Assembly: GCA_014379595.1 (NCBI GenBank)
Contig: JACMLM010000071.1
Span: forward strand, 271,032 to 335,031
Reading direction: 5' to 3'
Origin: Anaerolineales bacterium
GTDB lineage: Bacteria; Chloroflexota; Anaerolineae; Anaerolineales; Villigracilaceae
Length of the DNA: 64,000 nt
The position numbers were made by a program, and so were the translations under genes. Below, in pieces: positions 53,098 through 62,753 of this stretch. Under the pieces are notes generated by a model. The model saw only the letters and a program-made list of their open reading frames with translations, had not been told where the DNA came from and searched no databases. How positions within the stretch are numbered: the stretch's first letter is position 1; each line of letters starts with the position of its first letter.

Positions 53098-56000
53098 ATG
53101 TCTGAAATAACAGGCTATGAGATAAAAGATAAACTGCATGAAAGCGGCAACACGCTCGTGCAGCGTGCTATTCGATTGTCTGATGGGAAACCTGTCATTT
53201 TGAAAACGCTGTACGAGGCATTTCCATCGCCTGAACGTTTAGCTCGATTCAAACGTGAGTATGAGATCACATCGTCACTTAATACAAATGCACAGGCAGG
53301 CGGAGAGATTCGTGGTGTGATCGCCGCATACGGAATTGAGAACCTACACAACAAATGGATGATCGTACTCGAGGATTTCGGCGCAACAGATTTGGAACAT
53401 GCGCATGAACTCCCTTGGCAAATAGCAGACTTCTTCAACCTTGCCCTGCAAATCGCGGATGCACTTGGGCAGGTACACGCGCGTCAGATAATCCATAAAG
53501 ATATTAATCCATCGAATATCGTTATCAACCAAACAACAGGACAAACCAAACTCATTGACTTTGGTTTGTCCTCTTTTCTGCCGCGCGAGAATGTAAGCCC
53601 TCTTAATCCCACAGGCATGGAAGGTACATTGGCCTATGTGTCCCCCGAACAAACTGGGCGCATGAATCGTGCTGTAGATTATCGCACTGACTTCTACTCG
53701 CTTGGCGTTACCTTTTATCAATTGCTCACGAGCAAATTACCGTTTGAAGAAAAAGAACCGCTGGCATTAATGCACAGCCATCTGGCAAAACAAGCGCGCC
53801 CGCCACATGTATTAAACGAGCGCGTACCCCTTGCGCTTTCAGACGTGATCTTGAAATTAATGGCAAAGAATGCGGAAGACCGCTATCAATCCGCGTTCGG
53901 ATTAAAGTCTGATCTGCTTGAGTGCCAGAAGATATGGCGCGAAGGAAGTAACAGGAAGCAGTTTACGCTAGGCAATAACGATATCTCAGATAATTTTCAG
54001 ATCTCGCAAAAATTATTTGGGCGCGAAAAAGAAGTTGAACAAATGCGTTCTGCTTTTGATCATGTAAAGAAAGGCAAACTGGAAGTATTTATTATCAAAG
54101 GCTATACAGGCAGTGGAAAAACCGCTCTTGCAAACGAGATCCAGGCTTATGTCACCCAGCAAAATGGATATTTCATTAGCGGCAGGTTTGACCAACTCAA
54201 TCAAAATGTGCCATATTCCGCGCTGATCGAATCGCTCAGCTCACTTCTACAGCAACTGCTCACTGAGAGCGAAGAAAAATTAAAAGCCTGGCGTGCAAAA
54301 TTATCTGTGGCGCTCGGCGCAAATGGGCAAGTCATCATAGACATGCTGCCCGAAGCTGAATTCATTTTCGGTTCGCGGTCTGCACTGCAACCTCTCTCCC
54401 CTGCTGAAACTCAAAATCGCTTTAACACATCACTACAAAATTTCATTCAAGTCTTTGCACAGGCTGAACATCCACTCCTGATGTTCATCGATGATTTGCA
54501 ATGGGCAGACTCTGCCTCACTTGCCTTTTTACAAAATTATTTCACACGCAGTGATGCACATCACATGATGTTCATTGGCAGCTATCGTGAAAATGAAATA
54601 AATGAAAATCATCCTCTCACACTGGCACTGAACGAATACATTAAAGCTGGTGATACAGTCCATTTTATAGAGCTTACGTCTTTAATATTGAATCATGTAC
54701 AGACTTTGCTTGCAGAAACTTTGCATTGCTCAGTGGATGAATCAAAGCCGCTTGCTGAATCGATCATCACAAAAACAGGCGGCAACCCATTCTTTGTCAA
54801 CGAGTTTCTCAAAGCGCTTTACCAAGAAAACCTTGTTCACTTTGATAGAGAACACGGCGGATGGTCGTGGGATATTGTTCAAATACAAACCCGCCCATCT
54901 ACAGACAATATTGCAGACTTAATGTCTGCAAAAGCAAAACAACTTCCTGAAGAAACTCAACACACACTAAAACTCGCGGCATGTATCGGGTATAAATTTG
55001 ATCTCACTGCTCTCGCCGCAATTGCTAATGAAACCGAACATGAAATTGCAGCCATGCTGTGGCCTGCGCTTACGGCTGGACTTATCTTTCCGCTTTCTGC
55101 AAATTATGTACTCGCGCAACAAACCATGCCCGAGTCGCTTGCCGATCTCGCGCTTGAATATTCCTTTGCGCATGCAAATATCCAACAAGCGCTTTATAGT
55201 CTTCTTTCCGAATCCGAACGCGAAATGATCCACTGGCAAATCGGCCAGCGCATGTTAAAAGAAATTCCTTTGGATGAACGCGAAGCGAAAAGTTTTGAGC
55301 TGCTTAATCAATTGAATCCTGGCTTGAGCCAGGTCCGCACCAATGAGCAACGCCTCGAACTCGCAGACTTGAACCTGCTGGCTGGACGAAGAGCATTTTT
55401 CTCCGCCGCGCATGACGCCTCCTACAAGTACACGCAGATAGGTCTCTCGCTCCTAAAAGAGATGGAAGAGCAGGGCGTAGATATATGGCGTGATCATTAT
55501 CAACTTGCATTAAATCTGCACCTTCAAGGTGCCACAGCCTCTTATCTCACAAATCATGTAGAGGAGATGGATCACCTTGGAGAAACCATCATACAGAATG
55601 CTCGCTCTCGGTATGACGAGGCGCGCCTCTATGAAGTAAAACTCCATGCAAATTTATCCAGAGATAATCGCGTTGAAAGTTTAAAGATGGGACTCAAAGC
55701 TCTCAACCTGCTTGGGTTGAAATATCCTGCCAAAGCTGGCATCCCTCACGTTTTAAGCGCATTGATCAAAACCAGAATAAAACTGATCGGCAAATCTGAA
55801 GAAGACCTGCTTAATATTCCCATTACAAATAATCCAGAGGTCATTGCCACTGTACGTATCATTCGCAGTATGTTCACTGTAATTTATACCAACGCCCCTG
55901 AACTCGCGCCGCTGGTTATTCTGGATATGGTCAACATTACCCTTGAGCGCGGCACTACATCCATGTCACCATTTGGATATATAGGCTATGGTTTTATTAT

Positions 56001-59000
56001 GAGCGGAGCGCTTGGCAATATCGCTGCAGGGGGCAGATTCGGCAAGCTCGCCCTCCGCCTTGTTGAAAAATTCAAAACGCCGCAAGCCAAGGCTGGTTCA
56101 TACGTTTTATATGGTACTGTACTCCAACACTGGACAGAACCATTACGCAACACACTTCCCACACTCATAGAAGCGCATCATTCCGCATTAGAGATCGGTG
56201 ATTTCAATCAAGCAAGCAATGGTTTATTGATCCATGCCTATCATTCTTATGCAGCTGGCCGTGAACTCAACGAACTGGAACGTGAGATGGCAAAGAACGC
56301 TGTCATCATTAATAATCTGAAACAAGAATCCATTATTAATTATTACAACCTCTATTATCAATGTGTATTGAATCTTCTAGGCAAAGGCAACGATACGCGC
56401 TTCCTTAAAGGTCCTGCATATGATGCAGACAAAATGGCCCCACGGCATCTTGCCGCTGATGAACGAAGTATTCTCTTGAATGTCTTTTTGCACCCCATGA
56501 TCTTGAATTATCTATTTGGTGATCCTAAGACTGCATTGGAGTATGCCGAGAAGACCAAGCCTTACTTGAATGGAGGTATTGGTGCTTATGCATCTGTGAT
56601 GCATCCATTCTATGAATCGCTGATTCATATTGCACTGTGGAATATGTATTCCGAGGAAGAACGCAAATCCAAACTAAAACTCATTCAAGTCAATCAAAAG
56701 AAATTGATGAAATGGATGAAATTCTCGCTAGGTAACACCAACCACAAAATTACACTTATCAATGCAGAGTTGGCACGCATTCAGGGAGAACATGGCAAGG
56801 CGCGTGAATATTATGATGAAGCCGCAAAACTGGCACATGAAAATCACTTCATGCAGATCGAAGCCCTCGCCTATGAACTTGCGGGAAAATTCTACCTAGA
56901 ACGTGCACAGGAGCAACTTGCGCAGCATTATCTACGTAATGCTGTTTATGCTTATCAGCAATGGGGCGCTGTGGCAAAGGTTAGAGATCTTGAAGAAACC
57001 TATCCCCTGCTTTTAGTGCAGGAGAAGTCATCCCGGTCAACTACATCCAGCAGTACTTCCAAAAGCACCAGCAATACCGACCGTATCAAACCTGTGGATT
57101 TTGCTAGTGTTCTGAAAGCATCACAAGCGCTTTCAAGTGAGATTGTGTTGAACAAATTGCTTGCATCTTTGCTTGAGATCGTGATCGAAAATGCCGGGGC
57201 TGAGAAAGGCTGGTTATTGCGTGAGCAGGCTGGGGCGTGGGTGGTGGAAGCGCAAGGTACAGCTGACCAGGTGCAGATCATGCTTGAGGCACAGGTCAGC
57301 TTGCAGAGTTTGCCACTATCCATCTTCAATTATGTGATGCGTACACAGGAAACGATCGTGCTGAACAACGCCACGCAGGATGGACAATTCACACGCGATC
57401 CATATATTCTTGAAAAGCAGCCGCGCTCGGTATTATGTTTGCCGTTGCTCAATCAGGGAAAACTCGCGGGTATTTTATATCTTGAGAATAACCTTACTAC
57501 CAATACGTTTACACCTGCGCGTTTGGAAATTCTGCGTTTCCTTTCCTCGCAAGCTGCCATCTCGATCGAGAATGCGCGTTTATACTCTGACCTGGAACGT
57601 AATGAAAAAAGATATCGCACGTTGTTCGAGGATTCGCGCGACCCAATCTTTGTTATCACTCCAAATGGAAAATTGATAGATTTGAATCAAGCCACACTAG
57701 ATCTATTTGGTTATTCACTTGATGAGATTTCGGAAATCGAACTGGATGATATCAATGTTACAGCCAATAATTTTTCTGCCTTTCAACAGATCATTGAACA
57801 GAATGGCTCTGTGCGCGATTATGAAGTCAACCTGCGTCGCAAGGATGGCTCGCTAAGAGAATGCTTACTCACAGCTACTGTACGCCGCGATGACAACGGC
57901 CAGATCGTTGCGTATCAAGGCATTCTGCGCGACATCACAGACCGCAAACGCTCTGAACGTATGCTTGAAGAATACAGCCACACCCTTGAACAAAAAGTGG
58001 AGGAGCGCACTGAGGAACTTGCCCGTGCTACACAGGATGCTGAATCTGCCAATGCGGCAAAATCCATTTTCCTCGCCAGCATGAGCCATGAGATCCGCAC
58101 ACCTATGAACGGCATCATCGGCATGACAGGTTTATTGATGGGGACAAATCTCAACAATGAACAACGTGACTTTGCAGAAGTCATCCGCAACAGCGGCGAA
58201 ACACTGCTCACGATCATCAATGACATCCTCGATTTCAGCAAGATCGAATCAGGCAAGATGGAATTGGAATATCAACCTTTTATATTGCGCGAATGTATTG
58301 AAAGCGCACTAGACCTTGTCGTCACACGAGCTGCCGAACATCACCTTGACCTAGCCTGTCTCATTGATGATGATGTGCCACAGGCCCTGCATGGAGATGT
58401 GACACGCATTCGTCAGATATTGCTGAATCTGTTGAGCAACTCGGTTAAATTTACAGAGAGCGGCGAAGTAGTGGTCACTGTTTCCAAAGATCATGAATCA
58501 GAAGCGATTGGTTTGAAAAATTATTTGCACTTCACAGTACGTGATACTGGCATTGGCATTCCCAAAGACCGCATGAATCGCCTCTTTGAATCATTTTCGC
58601 AGGTGGATGCATCCACCACGCGCAAATATGGGGGCACAGGCTTGGGTCTTGCAATCAGTAAGAGCCTCGTTCATCTGATGGGTGGCGAGATCTGGGCGGA
58701 GAGTGAAGGCATTCCAGGCAAAGGTTCTGCATTCCATTTTACGATCGCGGGCGAATCTGCAACTCTTGAACCCGCTCTCCCAACAGCCGAATCGCAGGCA
58801 CATTTGAAAGGCAAACGTATTTTAATCGTGGATGACAACGATACCAATCGTCGCATTTTAAAACTTCAAACCGAAAAGTGGGATATGTTTGTGCAAGATA
58901 CTCCTCACCCACGCGAGGCGCTAGCCAAATTTGAACGCGGTGAAAAATTCGACTTGATCGTTTTAGATATGTTCATGCCTGATATGGACGGAGCGATGCT

Positions 59001-59595
59001 TGCGCGTGAAATCCGAAAACATGAGCCACGTATTCCAATTATTTTATTTTCATCACTTGGCCAGCGTGAAATAGGGTTGGAACGCGGACTATTCAATTCG
59101 TTTCTTGCGAAGCCTCTGAAACAATCGCTTCTTTTCGACGCCCTAATGGCTATCTTCGACCAAGACAGAATCTCAGCCCCAGCCGCTCCCGCCCCATCCG
59201 GGCTTGATCCTGAAATGGCATCCCGTCACCCACTGACTATTCTTCTTGCAGAAGATAATATCGTCAATCAAAAATTGGCCTTGCGTTTACTTGAACAAAT
59301 GGGTTATCGTGCAGACGTAGCATCCAATGGTATTGAAACGATTGAATCACTTGAACGTCAGCCTTATGATGTTGTACTCATGGATGTGCAAATGCCCGAC
59401 ATGGACGGACTCGAAGCTACACGACTCATTCGCCAGTCAACGCAATTTAAGCAGCCACGAATCATTGGTCTGACCGCCAACGCCATGCAGGGTGACCGTG
59501 AAATGTGCATCGCGGCGGGCATGGATGATTACATTACCAAACCTATTCGTGTGAATGAGTTGGTAGAATCATTATTAAAAGTAAACCAAAAATAA
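53098..59595 (+). CDS. Ser/Thr kinase - AAA/ATPase - GAF - PAS hybrid histidine kinase with two receivers
   Basis: A 2165-residue three-enzyme signalling protein. Residues 1-285 are a Ser/Thr kinase (Lys in 'PVILKTLYE', 'HKDINPSNI', 'IDFGLSS' with the Mg-binding Asp). At 315-600 is a STAND-like ATPase ('GYTGSGKTAL' at about 335, Walker B 'LLMFIDDLQWADS' at about 460), then a long helical TPR-like region to about 1320. A GAF (about 1340-1500), PAS (about 1505-1620), coiled coil and HisKA (His about 1664, '[11 protein letters not shown]') lead to HATPase ('[10 protein letters not shown]') and receivers with Asp about 1957 and 2096. This matches the trifunctional kinase/ATPase/histidine kinase family. 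The final receiver is nearly the same as that of the GAF-array kinase. AAGGTG precedes the ATG. Confidence 0.93.
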   Translation: MSEITGYEIKDKLHESGNTLVQRAIRLSDGKPVILKTLYEAFPSPERLARFKREYEITSSLNTNAQAGGEIRGVIAAYGIENLHNKWMIVLEDFGATDLEHAHELPWQIADFFNLALQIADALGQVHARQIIHKDINPSNIVINQTTGQTKLIDFGLSSFLPRENVSPLNPTGMEGTLAYVSPEQTGRMNRAVDYRTDFYSLGVTFYQLLTSKLPFEEKEPLALMHSHLAKQARPPHVLNERVPLALSDVILKLMAKNAEDRYQSAFGLKSDLLECQKIWREGSNRKQFTLGNNDISDNFQISQKLFGREKEVEQMRSAFDHVKKGKLEVFIIKGYTGSGKTALANEIQAYVTQQNGYFISGRFDQLNQNVPYSALIESLSSLLQQLLTESEEKLKAWRAKLSVALGANGQVIIDMLPEAEFIFGSRSALQPLSPAETQNRFNTSLQNFIQVFAQAEHPLLMFIDDLQWADSASLAFLQNYFTRSDAHHMMFIGSYRENEINENHPLTLALNEYIKAGDTVHFIELTSLILNHVQTLLAETLHCSVDESKPLAESIITKTGGNPFFVNEFLKALYQENLVHFDREHGGWSWDIVQIQTRPSTDNIADLMSAKAKQLPEETQHTLKLAACIGYKFDLTALAAIANETEHEIAAMLWPALTAGLIFPLSANYVLAQQTMPESLADLALEYSFAHANIQQALYSLLSESEREMIHWQIGQRMLKEIPLDEREAKSFELLNQLNPGLSQVRTNEQRLELADLNLLAGRRAFFSAAHDASYKYTQIGLSLLKEMEEQGVDIWRDHYQLALNLHLQGATASYLTNHVEEMDHLGETIIQNARSRYDEARLYEVKLHANLSRDNRVESLKMGLKALNLLGLKYPAKAGIPHVLSALIKTRIKLIGKSEEDLLNIPITNNPEVIATVRIIRSMFTVIYTNAPELAPLVILDMVNITLERGTTSMSPFGYIGYGFIMSGALGNIAAGGRFGKLALRLVEKFKTPQAKAGSYVLYGTVLQHWTEPLRNTLPTLIEAHHSALEIGDFNQASNGLLIHAYHSYAAGRELNELEREMAKNAVIINNLKQESIINYYNLYYQCVLNLLGKGNDTRFLKGPAYDADKMAPRHLAADERSILLNVFLHPMILNYLFGDPKTALEYAEKTKPYLNGGIGAYASVMHPFYESLIHIALWNMYSEEERKSKLKLIQVNQKKLMKWMKFSLGNTNHKITLINAELARIQGEHGKAREYYDEAAKLAHENHFMQIEALAYELAGKFYLERAQEQLAQHYLRNAVYAYQQWGAVAKVRDLEETYPLLLVQEKSSRSTTSSSTSKSTSNTDRIKPVDFASVLKASQALSSEIVLNKLLASLLEIVIENAGAEKGWLLREQAGAWVVEAQGTADQVQIMLEAQVSLQSLPLSIFNYVMRTQETIVLNNATQDGQFTRDPYILEKQPRSVLCLPLLNQGKLAGILYLENNLTTNTFTPARLEILRFLSSQAAISIENARLYSDLERNEKRYRTLFEDSRDPIFVITPNGKLIDLNQATLDLFGYSLDEISEIELDDINVTANNFSAFQQIIEQNGSVRDYEVNLRRKDGSLRECLLTATVRRDDNGQIVAYQGILRDITDRKRSERMLEEYSHTLEQKVEERTEELARATQDAESANAAKSIFLASMSHEIRTPMNGIIGMTGLLMGTNLNNEQRDFAEVIRNSGETLLTIINDILDFSKIESGKMELEYQPFILRECIESALDLVVTRAAEHHLDLACLIDDDVPQALHGDVTRIRQILLNLLSNSVKFTESGEVVVTVSKDHESEAIGLKNYLHFTVRDTGIGIPKDRMNRLFESFSQVDASTTRKYGGTGLGLAISKSLVHLMGGEIWAESEGIPGKGSAFHFTIAGESATLEPALPTAESQAHLKGKRILIVDDNDTNRRILKLQTEKWDMFVQDTPHPREALAKFERGEKFDLIVLDMFMPDMDGAMLAREIRKHEPRIPIILFSSLGQREIGLERGLFNSFLAKPLKQSLLFDALMAIFDQDRISAPAAPAPSGLDPEMASRHPLTILLAEDNIVNQKLALRLLEQMGYRADVASNGIETIESLERQPYDVVLMDVQMPDMDGLEATRLIRQSTQFKQPRIIGLTANAMQGDREMCIAAGMDDYITKPIRVNELVESLLKVNQK

Positions 59596-59613
59596 AAATG
59601 GAGATACATCATC

Positions 59614-59952
59614 ATGCCCACATCGCAAATTGACATGAATACCTTCAACAGTCTCAAAGAATCCACGGGCGCTGACTATATTGGAGAGTTGATCGATGCC
59701 TTCCTCGATGATGCGCCAAATCTGCTTGCACAAATGAAATCTGCCTTGGATACTACTAATGCAGAGTCCTTTCGCCGAGCCGCTCATTCCATGAAATCGA
59801 ATGCAGCTACATTCGGTGCAATGGAGCTCTCACTGCTCGCAAAGGAACTCGAAAGCCTGGCACGCGAAAATAATCTCGAAATCGGAAACAGGCTTGAGGT
59901 TATGGAATATTCGTTTCGTCAGGTTGAGAGTCAGCTAAGAACGTTGAAATAA
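59614..59952 (+). CDS. Hpt (histidine phosphotransfer) domain protein
   Basis: A 112-residue single-domain four-helix-bundle Hpt protein. The phospho-accepting His is about 58 in 'RRAAHSMKSNAATFGA', the canonical A-H-x-x-K-G/S-x-A-x-x-x-G-A pattern. Acidic residues and 'LAKELESLAREN' follow. It should carry phosphate between receiver domains. Both hybrid kinases upstream end in receivers and lack an Hpt, and a receiver-cyclase follows, so it is the likely hub of the relay. It starts 18 bp after the second kinase. 'GGAG' lies 12-13 bases before the ATG. Confidence 0.93.
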   Translation: MPTSQIDMNTFNSLKESTGADYIGELIDAFLDDAPNLLAQMKSALDTTNAESFRRAAHSMKSNAATFGAMELSLLAKELESLARENNLEIGNRLEVMEYSFRQVESQLRTLK

Positions 59953-60038
59953 AAAATTAAAACCTAGTTTTGAGGCAGTTGCACTGCCGATTCCCAGCAC
60001 GCTTCGCGAACTGCTGGAATAACAGCATAGGAATCCTA

Positions 60039-61076
60039 ATGACCACATCTGTTGTACCCGCTCACTTACTTGTCGTTGACGATAATAAAGTTAATCGCAT
60101 GGTGCTCTCGCGCAGCCTTGAACAACAGGGGCATGTCGTGGAGACTGCTGAGAATGGCAAAGAGGGGCTGGAAAAAATTCGCACGCAATCATTTGACCTT
60201 GTGTTGCTTGATATTGAAATGCCAGAGATGGATGGTTTTCAGGTGCTAGAGGCGTGTTTGAACGATGTGAATTTGCGTCAAATTCCTATCATCATGACCT
60301 CTGCCATGGAGGAATTGGATGCAGTGGTCAAATGTGTGGAACTCGGCGCAGAAGATTATCTAACCAAACCAGTTAACCCAATCTTGTTGCGCGCGCGCGT
60401 GAATGCCAGCCTTGAAAAGAAACGCCTGCGCGATGAACAGCGCAAATTATTTAGAACCTTCGCCACCAAAGAAGTAGCAGAAGAATTATTGCGGACAGGT
60501 TTTTCACTGGGCGGCAAGTACATTACAGGAACTGTGATGTTCTCGGATATTCGTTCGTTCACAACGATTGCGGAAAGCCAAAGCCCAGCGGACATTATTG
60601 AACTGCTCAATGGATATTTCGCGTTGATGATCGAGGCCGTATCTAACAATGGCGGGATCGTTAATCAAATGGTTGGCGATGGTCTGATGGCTGTATTTGG
60701 AGCGCCGATATTCCATGAAAACCATCGTGAGCAAGCAGTATGTGCGGCACTTGAAATGCTTGAGCAGCTTGAAGTTTTCAATGCACAACAGATCGAGAAA
60801 AATAAAAATCAAATCAATATTGGCATTGGCATCGCATCTGGTGAAATGGTTGCAGGCTATACGGGCACACAAACGCGTGCCACTTACACCTGTATCGGGG
60901 ACACGGTCAATTTAGCTGCGCGGATCGAGGGGCACACGAAAGTTGCTCTGCGCCCATTGCTGATAGATCTTTACACACGAGAAGGATTGTCCGATTCCTA
61001 TAAAACCGAAGACCTGGGTCCGGTGCTTTTTAAAGGTAAACATCAGGCGATTAATATTTTTTCTGTAAGCAGGTAA
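60039..61076 (+). CDS. response regulator with class III adenylate/guanylate cyclase domain
   Basis: A 345-residue protein. The receiver (1-125) has the acid pair in 'LLVVDDNK', phospho-Asp 58 ('LLDIEMPEMDG') and the Lys in 'LTKPVNP'. A helical linker leads to a class III nucleotide cyclase domain (about 165-345). Metal-binding Asp residues are in 'MFSDIRSFT' and 'VGDGLMAVFG', and the transition-state Asn and Arg in 'DTVNLAARIE', so it should be active. Base specificity cannot be fixed by eye; the family usually makes cAMP. I chose the ATG at 60039, with GGA upstream, because the longer frame begins in a hairpin-bearing spacer. It ends the signalling block, 14 bp before a strong terminator. 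Confidence 0.92.
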   Translation: MTTSVVPAHLLVVDDNKVNRMVLSRSLEQQGHVVETAENGKEGLEKIRTQSFDLVLLDIEMPEMDGFQVLEACLNDVNLRQIPIIMTSAMEELDAVVKCVELGAEDYLTKPVNPILLRARVNASLEKKRLRDEQRKLFRTFATKEVAEELLRTGFSLGGKYITGTVMFSDIRSFTTIAESQSPADIIELLNGYFALMIEAVSNNGGIVNQMVGDGLMAVFGAPIFHENHREQAVCAALEMLEQLEVFNAQQIEKNKNQINIGIGIASGEMVAGYTGTQTRATYTCIGDTVNLAARIEGHTKVALRPLLIDLYTREGLSDSYKTEDLGPVLFKGKHQAINIFSVSR

Positions 61077-61089
61077 TATAATTTTAGAA

Positions 61090-61135
61090 ATGAATAAAGA
61101 AATGCCTTCTTTCAAGAAGGCATTTCTTTATTCAT
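61090..61135 (+). terminator. bidirectional rho-independent terminator
   Basis: ATGAATAAAGAAATGCCTTC continues to a 22-bp perfect inverted repeat with a 2-nt centre. The GC-rich middle is followed by TTTCTTTATT on the plus strand and by T-rich sequence on the minus strand. It closes the plus-strand signalling block and the opposing minus-strand lysozyme cassette. Confidence 0.88.
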
Positions 61136-61141
61136 CACTAT

Positions 61142-61199
61142 TACCACTCGATAATCCTCACGAACACATTCCACCTTTGCGCCGCTGGGATCGGTGAAC
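61142..61199 (-). pseudogene. decayed duplicate of the 3' end of the SH3-like gene
   Basis: This 58-bp stretch aligns with 61531-61590, the end of the SH3-like gene, with only scattered differences, but lacks two bases ('AT'). On the minus strand it begins as 'TDPSGAK' and then shifts frame before the expected 'VFVRII'. It carries no start and is a fragment only. Confidence 0.7.
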
Positions 61200-61224
61200 A
61201 GCAGGAGAGTCGTTCTTGTTTTAA

Positions 61225-61428
61225 CTAGGCCTTCTTACCGATCAGCCCCATAATGATCAAGGCTAGACTGATACCGCCAACGACTCCGGAAGCCTGCCCA
61301 ACAATCTTCATGAATTCCACAGGGTTGGTTGAACTCGGCGCGATGATCGTCATGAAGAAAAAAAATCCGATGGCAAGGGCCAGAAACAAAAAGCCAGCAA
61401 ACACAAATCGCCAATTTCTCTTTCGCAT
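61225..61428 (-). CDS. small two-TM membrane protein, holin-like
   Basis: A 67-residue protein with a basic start (MRKRNWR), one membrane helix ('FVFAGFLFLALAIGFFFFMT'), a short loop and a second helix ('GVVGGISLALIIMGLIG'), ending KKA. AAAGGA about ten bases before the ATG supports it as a real gene. Size, topology and its place beside a GH25 lysozyme resemble a phage holin, but the sequence does not identify a family. It lies between the SH3-like gene and its truncated duplicate. Confidence 0.55.
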   Translation of the reverse strand: MRKRNWRFVFAGFLFLALAIGFFFFMTIIAPSSTNPVEFMKIVGQASGVVGGISLALIIMGLIGKKA

Positions 61429-61532
61429 AATTCACTTTTCCTTTTCATAAATAAGAATAATTGGTTTTCACCATAAAACGACAAATTTTTGTTCCCAGAC
61501 CATCCTCACAGAGGGCAAAGGCGAAACTCTTA

Positions 61533-61904
61533 CTACTCAATGATCCTCACGAACACATATTCCGCCTTGGCGCCGCTGGGATCTGTCAACGTAAAAGACT
61601 CAGGGAAAACGGGCGTAGGCGGCGGATCGGGGTCTTCAATCTCTTGAAAGTTATTAGAAACCGCAACGCCTTTGTGAATGAGAGCCATCCATCCACGCTC
61701 TGCTACAATAACTCCATCCACCGATTTAACCCTCAGCCATTTATCCCCTTTTTTGACCTCAGTTCCATCAGCGGGTGCCGTCCACAATTCATCTCCCACC
61801 ACCAATTGTCCACGATTGTATGAAGCGATAACATTAGAAAGAACATTGTGATCATTACGCATTCTAGTTCCGTTGTTAATCGGGGTCATGCTGTATTGGG
61901 TCAT
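61533..61904 (-). CDS. SH3-like domain protein paired with a lysozyme
   Basis: A 123-residue protein. Residues 1-80 resemble a bacterial SH3 fold ('GQLVVGDELWTAPADGTEVK', 'KGDKWLRVKSVDGVIVAERG'). A Pro-rich hinge ('PDPPPTPVF') and a short beta tail ('TLTDPSGAKAEYVFVRIIE') follow. SH3 domains often attach cell-wall hydrolases to peptidoglycan. No signal peptide is present. The lysozyme stop overlaps its start as ATGA, so the two are co-translated and likely act together. The tail is duplicated in decayed form at 61142-61199. Confidence 0.65.
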   Translation of the reverse strand: MTQYSMTPINNGTRMRNDHNVLSNVIASYNRGQLVVGDELWTAPADGTEVKKGDKWLRVKSVDGVIVAERGWMALIHKGVAVSNNFQEIEDPDPPPTPVFPESFTLTDPSGAKAEYVFVRIIE

Positions 61905-62653
61905 GAGACTCTCCTATATTCCACCAGCGTATTTCCAAATTTTGCAACGATGGTGGCTGGTTGCTGTACATTTGGGTAACGAGCAAGAAATTCCGCTTCA
62001 CTGCCATTGAAGTAGTTCAAGTCAATGTTTAAACTTTCCACGCCAAACAAAGTGCCATCACCATTATCTGTGAATTGCCAGTAAGTCCAGTTATTCCAAA
62101 TAGGCGGAATGCGCGGTGCTGCCGTGTTGTAGGCAGCGATCCATAACGGATATTGAGAAAAATAAGTGACACCCGGAGCAAATTCCAGCCAGTAAAAATA
62201 ACCTGTATAAACGCCTAGTTTTTTATTGGGAAGCAGGGCTTTTAAACGTTCCATAAAATCGAACCAATGTCTCCAGCCCTTAAATGGTCCATTGTATCTT
62301 TCCTCAAAATCACACCATAATTCCATCTCGCCGGTGTCATCTCCGAGCACCTGTGCCCACTTCTCAGCCTGACGTTTTGGGTTTGCTCGACTGTCGTAAA
62401 ACCAATAGGAGCCTCGCAGCAACCCGGCTTGTCTTGCGCCCCGCCAGGATGTTTTAAATTTGACATCCTCCCAAAGATTTTGCCCAGCGCGAATGATGAC
62501 GCCTTGTGTCATCTGCGCCATTTTTTGAAAATTTATTTCCTGCGGCGTGGTCGGGTCATTTTGCCAGAAACTGATATCAGGCAATATAAACGATGCAAGG
62601 AAATATTCCCTGGGCAGTTGAATGTTGGGCGTGGGTTGATGTGGTTGGTCCAT
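61901..62653 (-). CDS. GH25 lysozyme (muramidase)
   Basis: A 250-residue GH25 domain. Catalytic and substrate acids are Asp 26 in 'LPDISFWQND' and Asp 115 / Glu 117 in 'ELWCDFEERY'. Other family blocks are 'GVIIRAGQNLWED', 'LRGSYWFYDSRA', 'LGVYTGYFYW' and 'WTYWQFTDNGDG'. It cleaves the N-acetylmuramic acid/N-acetylglucosamine bond of peptidoglycan. No signal peptide is visible, as in many phage endolysins that leave through a holin. It is the first gene of a three-gene minus-strand group. A cell-wall remodelling role is an alternative. Confidence 0.88.
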   Translation of the reverse strand: MDQPHQPTPNIQLPREYFLASFILPDISFWQNDPTTPQEINFQKMAQMTQGVIIRAGQNLWEDVKFKTSWRGARQAGLLRGSYWFYDSRANPKRQAEKWAQVLGDDTGEMELWCDFEERYNGPFKGWRHWFDFMERLKALLPNKKLGVYTGYFYWLEFAPGVTYFSQYPLWIAAYNTAAPRIPPIWNNWTYWQFTDNGDGTLFGVESLNIDLNYFNGSEAEFLARYPNVQQPATIVAKFGNTLVEYRRVS

Positions 62654-62740
62654 TGTGTGGGAACTGTTATGTTCATTATAAATGTACTTAGGTGAGATGT
62701 GTTGATTCTGACACGCTAAAACCGTCTGTTTTTTATTGGT

Positions 62741-62746
62741 TATAAT
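62741..62746 (+). promoter_or_regulatory. -10 element suggesting a leaderless transcript
   Basis: A perfect TATAAT ends seven bases before the ATG at 62754, so transcription would begin at or next to the start codon. No ribosome-binding site is present and no clear -35 element is seen. Confidence 0.45.
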
Positions 62747-62753
62747 TCATTCA

